From: Epiperipatus broadwayi
Lineage: Eukaryota > Onychophora > Udeonychophora > Euonychophora > Peripatidae
Direction of reading: 5' to 3'
Assembly: GCA_028023455.1 (NCBI GenBank)
Contig: JAQFVV010000027.1
Coordinates: forward strand, 9,235,845-9,299,844
DNA: 64,000 nucleotides
A program made the position numbers and the translations under genes. This document shows, in pieces, positions 45,433 to 55,960 of this stretch. A model generated the notes under the pieces. It worked only from the letters and a program-made list of their open reading frames with translations. It made no database searches and was not told the origin of the DNA. Numbering within the stretch: the first letter of the stretch is position 1; every line of letters starts with the position of its first letter.

Positions 45433-47145
45433 GTTACATAAAATGATTAAACATAATATTCAGGAGGAAAAAATGATTTTTATTATTATTTTAAATTAAA
45501 AAAATAGACCATTAGTTTACTAGATAAAAGTAGAGATATTTTTTTCTTTAAATAAAAGTCTGATTAGACCCTATTAAAATTTAGGAACTTTTAGATTTAA
45601 TATTTTAAAAAAAAATTTATCTGTTCTATTAACTAAAAAAAAAAAAAATCCTATGCATTACGACAACCAATAGAATAAATTATAACTTTAAATATGTAAA
45701 TGTAACTATAAAGTTTATTAGTGTAAGTATTTGATTGTAAGAATAATGATTGAAATTATTTAATTAGAGATCTAATTAAATATCAAATATTTTGTAAATT
45801 ATCTGATCAGAAAAAATTGTTTTTTAGAAATTAGGATTTCCAACTGATTAGATAATAAGTTTAATCAATGCGTAATTAAGAAAAGAGAAGTTTAACTAAT
45901 TAATCAAAAGAATTTGAAAAACTAATTAATAACATGGGTAGTCTCAGACAATGGGTAGTAAAAATATAAGATACAAATTTGCTATTGTTCTTTATTCTGA
46001 TGAATTTTGCTGAGAAAAATCTATGATTCTGTTAAGTTTTTCATTAAGAGTCCAACATTTGCTGTCAGTTCAGTCGTGTGCTATATTCACTCTACTGCTG
46101 TGAGCCCCACAAAGTTTCCAGTACATCAATCAGATATATATAGTTCTACATGGACATCTTAACCTTACTATGTGCTGCTAAACCAGAGGAGTATTGGTTC
46201 AGTGTTCACCACCAAGTTTCTACATTTGACTGCCCATAAGTATAGAAAAGTTACTGCTGAACAACATCAAAGATATATACTGTCCCAAAAAAGAGGAGCA
46301 ACCAGGTGCCAAAAGAAGTTAGGAATGCCCGCTAAAGAACTCCACCAATGTTCAACAGCATAGGAGTGCCCTCCAAAAACAAAGTTAAAACAAAAACCTA
46401 AGTAAATATAAAGATGATAAATTCAAAATCCAGACAAACGTTTATTCTTTTTCATACTTTATAAACTAAAAGCAATTGGGGATTTTTACCCCTATTTAGA
46501 AATAGACTAATCCCTAGCAAACAATTCTATAATTAATGTGCTTTAGTTTATTTTTATTACTGTGTTAATGGTTTGTGTGTGTGTGTGTGTGTGTGTAAAT
46601 AAACATGTTATTTTTAATTTGTTAACTTTGGTTTAGTTCTCTCTCTCTCACATACCTCACCATATAACATTTAATTACAATATAATATTAAGTTAATTTA
46701 GGTTAATTATATATGTGCATTAAAATATAGTCTAATTTAAGTCCTTTTGTGCTAGTCAGGTAAATCAGGCACTAGAAGCATTTAAAAATCCTTCTTTTGT
46801 TAATATCCTAGTCTGTTTTGACTAGATGATGCCTAGGAATCATTCCAATACTCATAAAAATATCCACAGAAGAGGTGTGCTTCTTGCAGCCATAGAGCGA
46901 GAGCAACAGTCTGGAAATATGGCTGCGGGGTATATATTTTATGCCAACTCGGTCTAAAAATTGGTATGGCTAATATGTAAAGATATTAATCATATGTAAA
47001 GGTATTAATCATATTAACTCCTCCGACTAAATAATGGAACTGCAAATAATATAAAATATTTATTGTTTAAAATTTATATTAGAAATAAAAAATAAATGTA
47101 AATTTAATTAAGGATATGTTTGTGTTGTTAGCATAATTCCATTAT
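45433..47145 (+). repeat. Left long terminal repeat
   Basis: It begins TGTTACATAAAATG. A GT microsatellite (about 46568-46594) precedes AATAAA at about 46597. Then come the AGAAGAGGTGTGCTTCTTGC and ATTGGTATGGCTAATATGTA blocks also found in the right repeat, ending near TTGTTAGCAT. Relative to the right repeat it has many small indels, so insertion is old. Confidence 0.6.
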
Positions 47146-47149
47146 AAAT

Positions 47150-47255
47150 AGCAATCAACATGGGTGCCTGAAATTTTCATTATAAACATCACTCCAAAAC
47201 AGGTGCCTGAAATTTCTATTATAAATATCACTTCAATGAGTGCCTGACAGATTCT
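47150..47255 (+). repeat. Triplicated primer-binding-site-like unit
   Basis: TGGGTGCCTGAAATTTTC (47161), AGGTGCCTGAAATTTCTA (47201) and GAGTGCCTGACAG (47238) are each preceded by ATTATAAA(T/C)A(T/G)CA. The period is about 40 bp. Their position immediately inside the left LTR and the leading TGG fit a tRNA primer-binding site; two of the three copies lack TGG. Confidence 0.5.
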
Positions 47256-47739
47256 GTTCTATTGTATCGAATTTAAGTATTCGATTAAGCAATTATTAAA
47301 TTGTAGTCTTAAAATGACTTCCACAATCAGACAAAAATAATTTTAACAAAATAAAAATTAAAAATGTAGTAAGAGTTAGGAGAGTAAAGAAATTAGTTAA
47401 CATTGAAATAACTTTTATTTGGTTAAGCAAATATTAAATATATATATATGCAAAATTAAAAAAGATCAGATCTATACATAAACAAATAAGTAATTACTAG
47501 TAGATGTATAAAAGTAAATGTATAAAAACACCAATGGTAGGAGGCATAAACAATCAGGCAAATAATATTAGAGGGGACTGTGGTGCGAGAGATTGGATTA
47601 ACACACCGACTGAATAAATAAAAAATTAAAAAGTAATTATTAATTAATTAAGATTAATTAAAGAGAGAGTGCAAGACAATAATATTATGAAAAAATTATA
47701 ATAAAATTAAACAGGGTAAATGCTTACTAGAGCAAGAAT

Positions 47740-48900
47740 GAAAATGGAACTCAAGATAAAGAATTAGAAAATTTTCCCAGCGAGGAACAATAAAATAAAA
47801 CTGAAAAGCAGGAAGCCTCGAATAAACAAGAAAATAGTGAAATCATGACCATGATGACTAAGATGTTGGAAGACTGAAACAAATAAAAAACTTCAAAAAC
47901 AAAATAAAATTTCCAGAGATTAAAAATCAGAATCAGGAAACAGCGGAAAAGCTGAAAAACCAAAATAATAAACCAAACAAAAAATTAGAAGGTCAAGCTG
48001 AAATGCTTGAAAACTTAGAGCAGCAAATTAAATCAGGATATGAAAAAATGAAAGAAAAAAATTAGGAAAGAAATAAGTAAGAATATTAAACAAGTAGAAA
48101 GGCAAATTGAAATAGCATACCCAGAAATGAAAAAATTAAAATAATGCAGGAAGAAAAAATAAACCATTACTAAAGAATAGTACTCTGAAATAAATAATTT
48201 AGCTGAAAAGATGGACAAAATAGAGTTTAAAAATAGGCAAAATGTAACACTTTGGAAAATTAATGTTAATAGTTTTGAACAGGAGAGCGTAGATACAAAA
48301 CAATAACCCTGCAATAGTTAATTAATTTCTGAAAATAAAAATATTTTCAGGGGAAACTCATATAGGACATATCAATAGCCAGGTAAGATACTTTGGTATT
48401 GAATCAGCTAGGCAAGAAGGCCATGATTGAAAACACCTGCAGCCATCTGCAGAGTGCTTTTCAGGATTGATGGGACCTCAGTCAAAAAAAACCAATAACT
48501 TTTAGTGAATACAAACAAGTGCTGTTAGCTAGCTACTGGAGCGAAGAATGTCAACAGAATATAAAACATGAAGTGTTAACCGATAAATGGCGACTTAGTG
48601 AGGTTTTCATTCAATTCTTCCATAGGAAGAAAGCAAAATTACATGCATTAATGGTCAGCCCATTATCCAAACAACAAATTATTAAAATAGTGTGCCATAA
48701 TTTTCCTTATAGTGTTGAGCAAATGCTCATCAGAATGGAGAGAAAAACAGTTAAGCAGATGGCTGAATTACTGAGTGCTTTCAATAGCACTCAACCTAGC
48801 TACAAGGCAAATGATCGGGAATTTAAACCCCAACCTAAAGAGCCTATAATAAATGCTATAAAATTTGGACACAGCACAAACTCATGGAATGAATCCTGAA
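47740..48900 (+). pseudogene. gag relic (coiled coil and capsid-like region)
   Basis: 47750-48300 encodes K/E/Q-rich heptad-like sequence interrupted by stops. The open frame 48519-48899 then reads YWSEECQQNIKHEVLTDKWR, FIQFFHRKKAKLHALM, SPLSKQQIIKIVCHNFP and later KQMAELLSAFN. This resembles the retrotransposon Gag (capsid) pattern Q-Y-W-S...L...Y-F...A...L-P...E-L-I...H-F. No zinc knuckle follows. The match is by pattern only. Confidence 0.5.
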
Positions 48901-51900
48901 AGTTTTTCAGTAGCCCTGAGAGAACAAAAATCTATGAGCGACTACTCTAAAAAATATCAGAACAAAGAACCGCCTGATAAAAACTGATTAATCAGATGGA
49001 ACCGCAGGCTTGATATAGTTACAACTTTGGATTGCTTTATTGAAAAATGATTAAAAATAGAAAATGTTTTATAAAAAATGAGCAGAATTTTATTTGCAAT
49101 AAACTGTTGAAAAGAAAAGAAAGTTAAATAATAATTACATTAAGGATAAATCTGAATAATAATATCCAAAATTTTAAGTAACCCAGTTCATAAGTTTCTC
49201 CTTTGAACACAACAGAGCGTGACGAAATAAATAAATAAATAAAAACATTAAAATAACATATTCAAATGGAAAATAAAAGAAAATAATGATAACGTAAAGA
49301 TATGAATAAAAATAATAAAATCATTCATTTAAATAAAAATAATAAAATCATTCATTTCAACACATGTTGATTGATGATGAGTAGGAAAATGATAGATTGA
49401 GGTATGTGTGCATATATAAGTACATGTAGGGACTCATGATCTTATTTTGTGATTGATTAAGCTGTTACTTTGCGGAGACATTTGATCTACAAATAGGTCT
49501 GTGCATAAAATCCATTTATGATGATAATGTACCAGTAGAGAAAAGTTCTGGCATTATTAACAATGTAGCTGGAAAAAAAAATCTTAGCGAATTAATAAAG
49601 AAAAAATATCGTAAGTCAAAAGGGAGTCCATGTTTTTCACACGTACTGCACAAAATTTGGCCCATGCTGTAGTCATGACTTCCGCAAAAAATTAAATATT
49701 CTTTAATCAACACAGAATCGATCTGTGTGTCATGCAAAGTTCTTAAGTTGGATACCTCTCTAAGTACTTACTCATTGTAAATATAGCTCATCTTAATACC
49801 TAAAGGGAAGTAACATTTTCTATTTTAAAATTAAAACATATAGAATTAAAATTGGTCAATGCCTAAAGAAAGAAACTGACACCATTTTACTTCTAAATTG
49901 GGAGGGGTTTCACGAGACACATATGTAGTTTAACAGGCATCCCCTTTCTCACGTCTTATCCAACGTTGGTGAACTTAAACCAAATAATATAGATCTCAAG
50001 AAATGGACAAGTGAGCCTAACCGAAGACTAGATGGAATTTCTATGGCCGTCTAGTCGCCATAACATCTGTAGGTAATATTTAAATATTACCCACCAAAGA
50101 AAATTCTGATACGAATTATTCATACAAGTATTGTTTACTTGACGCAAATTTTAAGTGTTGCGTAAATAGGATTTAAGATTAATGAATAAAAGTTTCCGGT
50201 AGCCCTTGTATCTTGAATAAGATCTAAATATAAAAAAAAATGTCTACAGGAGAATATATTTATGAGAGTCAATTTATCGATGACCTCAAGCGCCAAACTC
50301 ACTGTTACGATGAGAATTATATTTCCCGATTAACGAGGTGCCTGATCCAAACTAACTCACTCCCAGGGTGGGGAGGAAAACCTATCGGATGAAGGGAGAT
50401 AATAACACAAAAAAAATATAGGTTTGTACTTAATTTATAATGCACTCATAGACATATCCGCTTACCTAGGACATATTTGAATCATCGGAATTTATTTAGC
50501 TAATGAAGTGATTGGAAAATGTAAACGATAATTATTGAATAACTCTAACACAAAGATAAATCTGTACTAAATTTTGTGTACTAAATTTTATTATTAATAT
50601 CTAAACGCTATCTATGTAAATCAACTCTTATCCCTCCCATTTAAAATATATAATAAGTTCCCAAATCATAAATAAAACAATATAACATTTAATTTAGAAT
50701 AATTACATATTAATTTATATATATAAGAAAAAAAATGTTTACTATACAGTTGTACGCAATAATTTTATGTTATGAAATAATTTAAGAAAGTTTGTTATTT
50801 TCGAGGGTAGCTATAAGCAATTCTGAGTTATATAAAAACAGAGTTCACTTTACCTGACGAAACCCCGGGGTATGGGATTATAATGTAATGAAGCATATCA
50901 AGTGGATTTCCGTGATCTAGTAGTATTTGAAGTTGCCTTATGAAAGCGCAATATATAATTTCTTTCTGCAGAGTCCGATATTTAGATGACCATAAGTAAT
51001 GGCAGAGCCGTAGGTGAAGTCTTGTCTAATATAATTTTCAAATCAAATAAATTCATATTTTGGGACGTACGATTCTTTTCTATTTCACTTTGTGTTCAGG
51101 AATCCGGAGTATTCGCTAGGTTCCTAGGTTCTTCGGCGGCAGGCGGTTTAGAGTCAGTTTGCATCGGCTGCGGGTGATGAAGCCCTTTACGTATGGAACT
51201 TACCCCGTCATGTTAAATATTTTTTTCTATATTTTTATGAGTCTATGGTCACAAGCTAACTGAAATAACTGTCGTTTTCCTTTCTCAAATTCTCATTAAT
51301 TAATTTTTTGTCTAATTAATTTTCATTTCTCAGACAAAGGAATTTTTTTTTTTAATCGGATCTCCCATCTAATTCTTTTTCTTTGAATAGGTTTTCCTTT
51401 CGAAATTACTTTTACTTCTTTAAATTTACATTTCCATTGTTTTGGTGGTGCCGTCATTCCTGGTATCTATTCTTTTTGGTCAAACATTCTTTGGCTTTTT
51501 CTTGGAATTTTATTTTTGCAGTAATTAGCGATTGTGATTCAAACACAGAATTGCTTGAAGGCACAAACAATATTTCCTTTTCGCTATTCTCGTTACTTTG
51601 AAATATAATTGAAACTTAAATCAATTTTCTAAACAATATATAACATATTTGCGCACAACTGTAATTTTGTTAATTTGTAATATTTTAAAAGTAAAACGTT
51701 CTAAATAAATAATGCTTACTAATAAATCCCTTCCCCATTTATTTTCTAACAAAAAATAATAATAATAAAAAAAGAGTTTAAAATTTACTTCACACACGTA
51801 TATATATGTATAATTATATATATTTTTAACCCTTTATCGCCCGCTTGAATATATATCTGTATTGAGGGTAATGCGTACGCGCTTTTCACTTTCTTGTAAC

Positions 51901-51935
51901 AGGGTTTGAACCCAGCTACTGTTACAGTAGATACA
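48901..51935. other. Unassigned internal region of the LTR element
   Basis: No protease, RT, RNase H or integrase motif was found on either strand. A 28 bp duplication (AATAAAAATAATAAAATCAT) sits at about 49307-49360. The stretch from 49850 to 51190 is less A/T-rich and non-repetitive. It might be an unrelated insertion or foreign 3' portion. Confidence 0.3.
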
Positions 51936-53588
51936 TGTTACATAAAACGATTAAAAATAATATTCAGGGAAAAAATAATATATATATTTTATTATTTTAA
52001 ATATACAAAAAAGACTATTAGTTAACTAGATAAAAGTAGATATTTTTTCTTTTAATAAATCAAGTCTAGTTAGAGTCTATTGCAATGTAGGAATTTTTAG
52101 ATTTAATATTTTTTAAAAAAAATTATCTGCTCCTTTAACTAAAAAAGAAAATTCCAATGGATTATGAAAACAAAAGAAAATAAATTATAACTTTAAATAT
52201 GTAAAATTAACTATAAAATTACTTAGTGAAAGAATTTGATTGTACAAATAATTATCAAAACTATTTAATTAGATCTAATTAAATATCAAATATTTTGTAA
52301 ATTATCTGATCAGAAGGTATTTCCAACTGATTAGATAATAAGTTTAATCAATGTGCAATTAAGAAAAGAGAAGTTTAACTAATTAATCAAAAAAATTTGA
52401 AAAACTAATTAATAATACGGGTAGTCACAGAAAATGGGTGGCAAAGGTTGCTACTGTTCTTTATTCTGATGAATTTTCCTAAGAATCTATGATTCTGTCA
52501 AGTTTTCTGTTAAGTCAGTCCCCCATCCAGTTTTCTGTCAGTTCAGGTGTGCTATACTCACTCTACTACCAGTGTGCCCTACAAAGTTTCCAGTGCATCA
52601 ATCAAAACTATATAGCTCTATACATGGACATCTTAATCTTACCATGCGCGCTAAACCACAGAGGTGTTTGTTTGGTATTGGCCGACGATTTTTTTCTATA
52701 TTTGACTGCCTGTAGTAAATATCTTTGACAACCACCCATAATTAGTAAGTTACTGCTGAACAAGATCCAAAATATGTGTGTCTCCAGAAGAGCGACCAGG
52801 TGTCAAAAGAAGCTAAGAATACCCATTAATGAACTCCATCAATGTTCATCAGGATAGGAGTACACTCCAGAAACAAAGCAAAACAAAAATCTAGGTATAA
52901 ATTAAGATAATGATAACATCAGTCGAGACCAACTTTTATTCTTTTTCAAACTTTATAAACTAAAAGTAATTGGGGATTTTTACCTCTATTTAGAAATGGA
53001 CTAATCCCTAGCAAAAAATTCTATAATTAATATGATTTAATTTATTTTTATTATTATGTTAATATTTTTTTTTTGTGTGTAAATAAACATGTAATTTTTA
53101 ATTTAATTCTGTCTCCATACATCACTATGTAACATTTAATTACCATATATTATTATTAAGTCAGAGTTAATTCTATAAGTGAGTTTCAAATATACTCAGT
53201 CTAATTTAAGTCAGTTTCTTGTTTTTTATGCTAGTCAGATAAATCAAGTGCTGGAAGCATTTTAAAACTCTTTTTTTTGTTTTGTTGATATTCTAGTCAG
53301 TTTTGAATAGATGATGCCAGAACCATTCCATTACAAATAAAAATATCCAAAGAAGAGGTGTTTGCTTCTTGCAGTCATAGAGTGAGTGCAATGATCTGGA
53401 AATGTGACTGCAGGGTGTATATTTTATATCATCTTGGTCTGAAAATTGGTATGGCTAATATGTAAAGGTATTAATCATATTAACTCCTCTGCTTAAATAA
53501 TAGGACCACAAATATAACATAGCATTTAAAATTTATATCAGAAATAATATAAATTTAATTAAGGTCACGTAAGTATTGTTAACATGAT
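51936..53588 (+). repeat. Right long terminal repeat
   Basis: It runs from ATGTTACATAAAACG to ATTGTTAACATG. The order of blocks equals that of the left repeat, with AATAAA at about 53091. No polypurine tract is evident just before it, which leaves open that this is an independent solo LTR. Confidence 0.6.
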
Positions 53589-54215
53589 TTCTTTATAGTA
53601 TCCATATATTTATATGATATGTAATGGTCCGATAATATACTGATTAGATTGATGTAATGTCTATATGGGTATGACTACAATATCAAATCCAATAAGGGCT
53701 TTGAGCATTCCATTGTTAGTTGTCCAATTTTTCTCATCCCTCTCCTATTAATATATATAGATATGTAATGGGGAGTTAGATTGGTTTAATGTCTATCTGG
53801 GCATGACTACAATATGAAATCCATTAAAGAATTTAAGCATTCCATCATTGGTTTTTCAATGAAATGGATGGTTGGATAGTTGGAAGGGAGAAAAATTAAA
53901 GCTGACCATTAAAGTTTGAGAAATTGCTATTAATATAAATCGATCACTGATTCTATATGTGTGGGAGATTATGATCTGGCTCCTGATAAGTGCTGATTCT
54001 GCATGAAATAGATCATGTATTTTTTTCGCATGTATGTGGTCATGGCTATTGGTTGTTTGAGATGGAGTGGAGGATGATTAGACTAAAAAATCCTGAGTTC
54101 AAATCCCTCTAATTAAAATTATGTGTTTTTAAGATGTAATCACTTATAGGTCTGATGAAGACTGCTGGATGTGAGAATTGTAAGGAAAGAAAATAAAATA
54201 GAGAAATAATTATCT
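53589..54215 (+). mobile_element. Family B element, copy 5, plus-oriented
   Basis: The 5' portion is duplicated (TGTAATGTCTATATGGGTAT at 53653 and TTTAATGTCTATCTGGGCAT at 53784, about 130 bp apart). The hammerhead remnant at 53968-54015 has CUGAUAA, GUGCUGAUUCUGCAU, GAAA. B-box-like GAGTTCAAATCCC is at about 54097. The tail is TCTGATGAAGACTGCTGGAT at 54152. It mirrors copy 4 at the other side of the LTR element. Confidence 0.6.
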
Positions 54216-55610
54216 TTTCTTTGTTGTTCAATTCACAACTCCTCAGCTTATGAAATTCAACTATTTGTTTGTACATTTATAAAGGATTGGGGGGGGGGGG
54301 GGTTTGCTCAGAAGTCTAAAAAGAAATTTGAACACTGGAAGTGTAATGAATTTTAAACTCCAGAATTTATCACTCTCCCAAATGAGACAGCTACATAGAA
54401 ATTGCAAAATGTATTAAGTTTTCTTCTAAAAGCAAATTGTTATAAATAGGCAATTAGTTACTTTTAATAAGCAATAATACTCGATCCTCGTTGATAAATC
54501 ACTATCTTAATATATAAATTCTAGCATCTTAATTTTTAAAGTGGCATGCATCCTAAGATTTAATTCGTTTTTTACAACAATATTTTTAAGCTTAATATAT
54601 TGTTTATAAAAGGAGTATAATAATAAAAAATAATTTTAGAATTGATCAAATTGGAATATAACTCATTTATATATACTCGGCATTTACGTGATCAATATCA
54701 TTTTAATCAGTCTTTGTAGATTGTTCATTTCAAACTGTACTATGTATCAATTTCTAAGCCTGTTTTATCCAGCAATTTGCAGTAAAACTCATCTAGATTT
54801 TCCCTCAGCCCAAAAGTGATATAAAATCAATATCATATTACATCAAATTACACCGGAAAAAGAAATCATAATTGACTCCCTGCATACGATACTGCAAATT
54901 TTTGAAAAAATTAGAAATGCCATTCGCGAGATTTCCATCATCGGCGACTTTATGGCACCTTACTATTTATAAAGCCTATTTAGCTTGAAACTATTTTTTT
55001 TTTGGTTTATATTTTCATTCTTGACATTCCAAAGTTTTCGTACAGATAAAAACACGGCCATTTTTTCTGAAGTTTGAATTCTTTAGAAGTTCTTAAATTT
55101 CTGACCTATTAAGCTTGGCAGTAGATTGAATTTTCATTTTTGCATAAAAGAGATAGGTATCGAATACTTTATTTGTACTAGAAAAAGTAACTTTTGAATA
55201 TATAATTTTTTATCTATTTTTACAAAAATTCCATGTGTCGATGTTGACACAGACACTGCGTGTGTGTACATACACAGTATATAATTTCATTTTAAATTTT
55301 CGTCATGCATAATTAATCAAAAACAAAATAACTCTGGTAAACTCCTTTTTTTTTACTTTCGTTTATTTACGGATTAATATACAGTTATTTCATAAATATA
55401 ACCCAAGATTTTGGTGGAAAAATCATTTAGAAATATGACCCTTTTTAATTTGAATTATATTGACTTAATTTAGATTGATATTATAATAAAAAGACTTACT
55501 GCCATATTTTAGATTTAAATGAGGCAAATATTTGGAGAGATTTCATTCATAAAATTTAAAACGTTAACATTACCACAACAAAATCTATTACAGGTTAATT
55601 TGCTATTTAC
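54216..55610. other. Intron 1 start, unassigned
   Basis: It contains a G13 tract (54290-54302) and a possible SINE relic at about 54305-54420 (minus). The rest, next to AVL9 exon 1, shows no element. Confidence 0.35.
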
Positions 55611-55688
55611 CTGGCAGCCTTTCTTATGATGAAATCCGACGACCACCACATGTAAAACTGCTCCTTCGCTCTCTTCAGAAGCTGCCAT
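55611..55688 (-). CDS. AVL9: AVL9 coding exon 1 (N-terminus, 26 residues)
   Basis: On the minus strand an ATG at 55688-55686 opens 26 codons that run MAASEESEGAVLHVVVVG and end FHHKKGCQ, followed by a GT donor at 55610-55609 (CAG|GTAAAT). Known family: this is the conserved N-terminus of AVL9, a DENN-superfamily protein of the late exocytic pathway, where hydrophobic VLHVVVVGFHHKKGCQ opens the longin/uDENN fold. The exon ends in phase 0 and joins exon 2 at 3756. It is too short to stand out as an ORF, but codon by codon it agrees with the animal family. The start is chosen because it gives the usual short acidic leader before the conserved block. The rest of the protein lies beyond the left edge of the window. 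Confidence 0.93.
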
Positions 55689-55960
55689 TATTTTGACCGA
55701 ACCATTGATGATTTAGTTAAATAATACTACTTTTAAATTAGCGACATCATATTTGTTTTTTTTCTTACAGTTTAACCTAAAATCACTTAATCATCCATTT
55801 CAATGGGAAAATGGCAGATACGGAAGTATGCCTCTATCTTCTTAAATAAAAGCTGTGTCAATCATTACGATTGGTTAATTATGCATTTCAGTCGAAAACG
55901 CACCAGTCATAGGTGTTTTTTGAAATCCCGTTAAATGATGTCATTGATAGAAGCAAAACA
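55689..55960 (-). promoter_or_regulatory. Probable AVL9 promoter and 5' UTR
   Basis: This is the sequence immediately upstream of the AVL9 start. Reading toward the gene it contains an ACCAAT (CCAAT-type) motif, the complement of 55870-55875. There is no clear TATA box near the start. A T-rich run followed by CAG near 55772-55788 is on the other strand. The assignment is positional only; the transcription start cannot be placed. Confidence 0.35.

Larger units (their letters stand above)
45433..53588 (+). mobile_element. Decayed LTR retrotransposon with ~1.7 kb terminal repeats
   Basis: Two direct repeats (45433-47145 and 51936-53588) share successive blocks: GTTACATAAAA, TAGATAAAAGTAGA, AATTATCTGATCAGAA, CACTCTACT, CAAAGTTTCCAGT, GTGTAAATAAACATGT and TTGTTA(A/G)CAT. 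A TATATTCACTCTAC promoter-like box and AATAAA poly(A) signal lie inside each. The inner region has PBS-like repeats and a decayed gag, but no pol was recognised. An alternative is two separate solo LTRs. Boundaries are approximate. Confidence 0.6.
3757..55610 (-). other. AVL9: AVL9 intron 1, about 51.9 kb
   Basis: It is bounded by the exon 1 donor (55610-55609) and the exon 2 acceptor (3758-3757). No other host coding sequence was recognised inside it; almost every recognisable stretch belongs to mobile elements in both orientations. Most element coding remnants at 7.7-8.6, 10.98-11.34, 16.5-18.5, 31-32 and 36-43 kb lie in the same orientation as AVL9. The RTE at 4.9-9.5 kb and the LTR element gag at 48.5 kb lie antisense to it. 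Intron length is inferred from the two exons and assumes no missed exon between codons 26 and 27; that is supported by the phase-0 join giving the uninterrupted family sequence. Confidence 0.88.

Noticed and set aside
49516-49737. Minus-strand frame with several Cys and His
   Set aside because: No recognisable zinc-finger spacing, and it lies inside the LTR element interior with no supporting neighbour.
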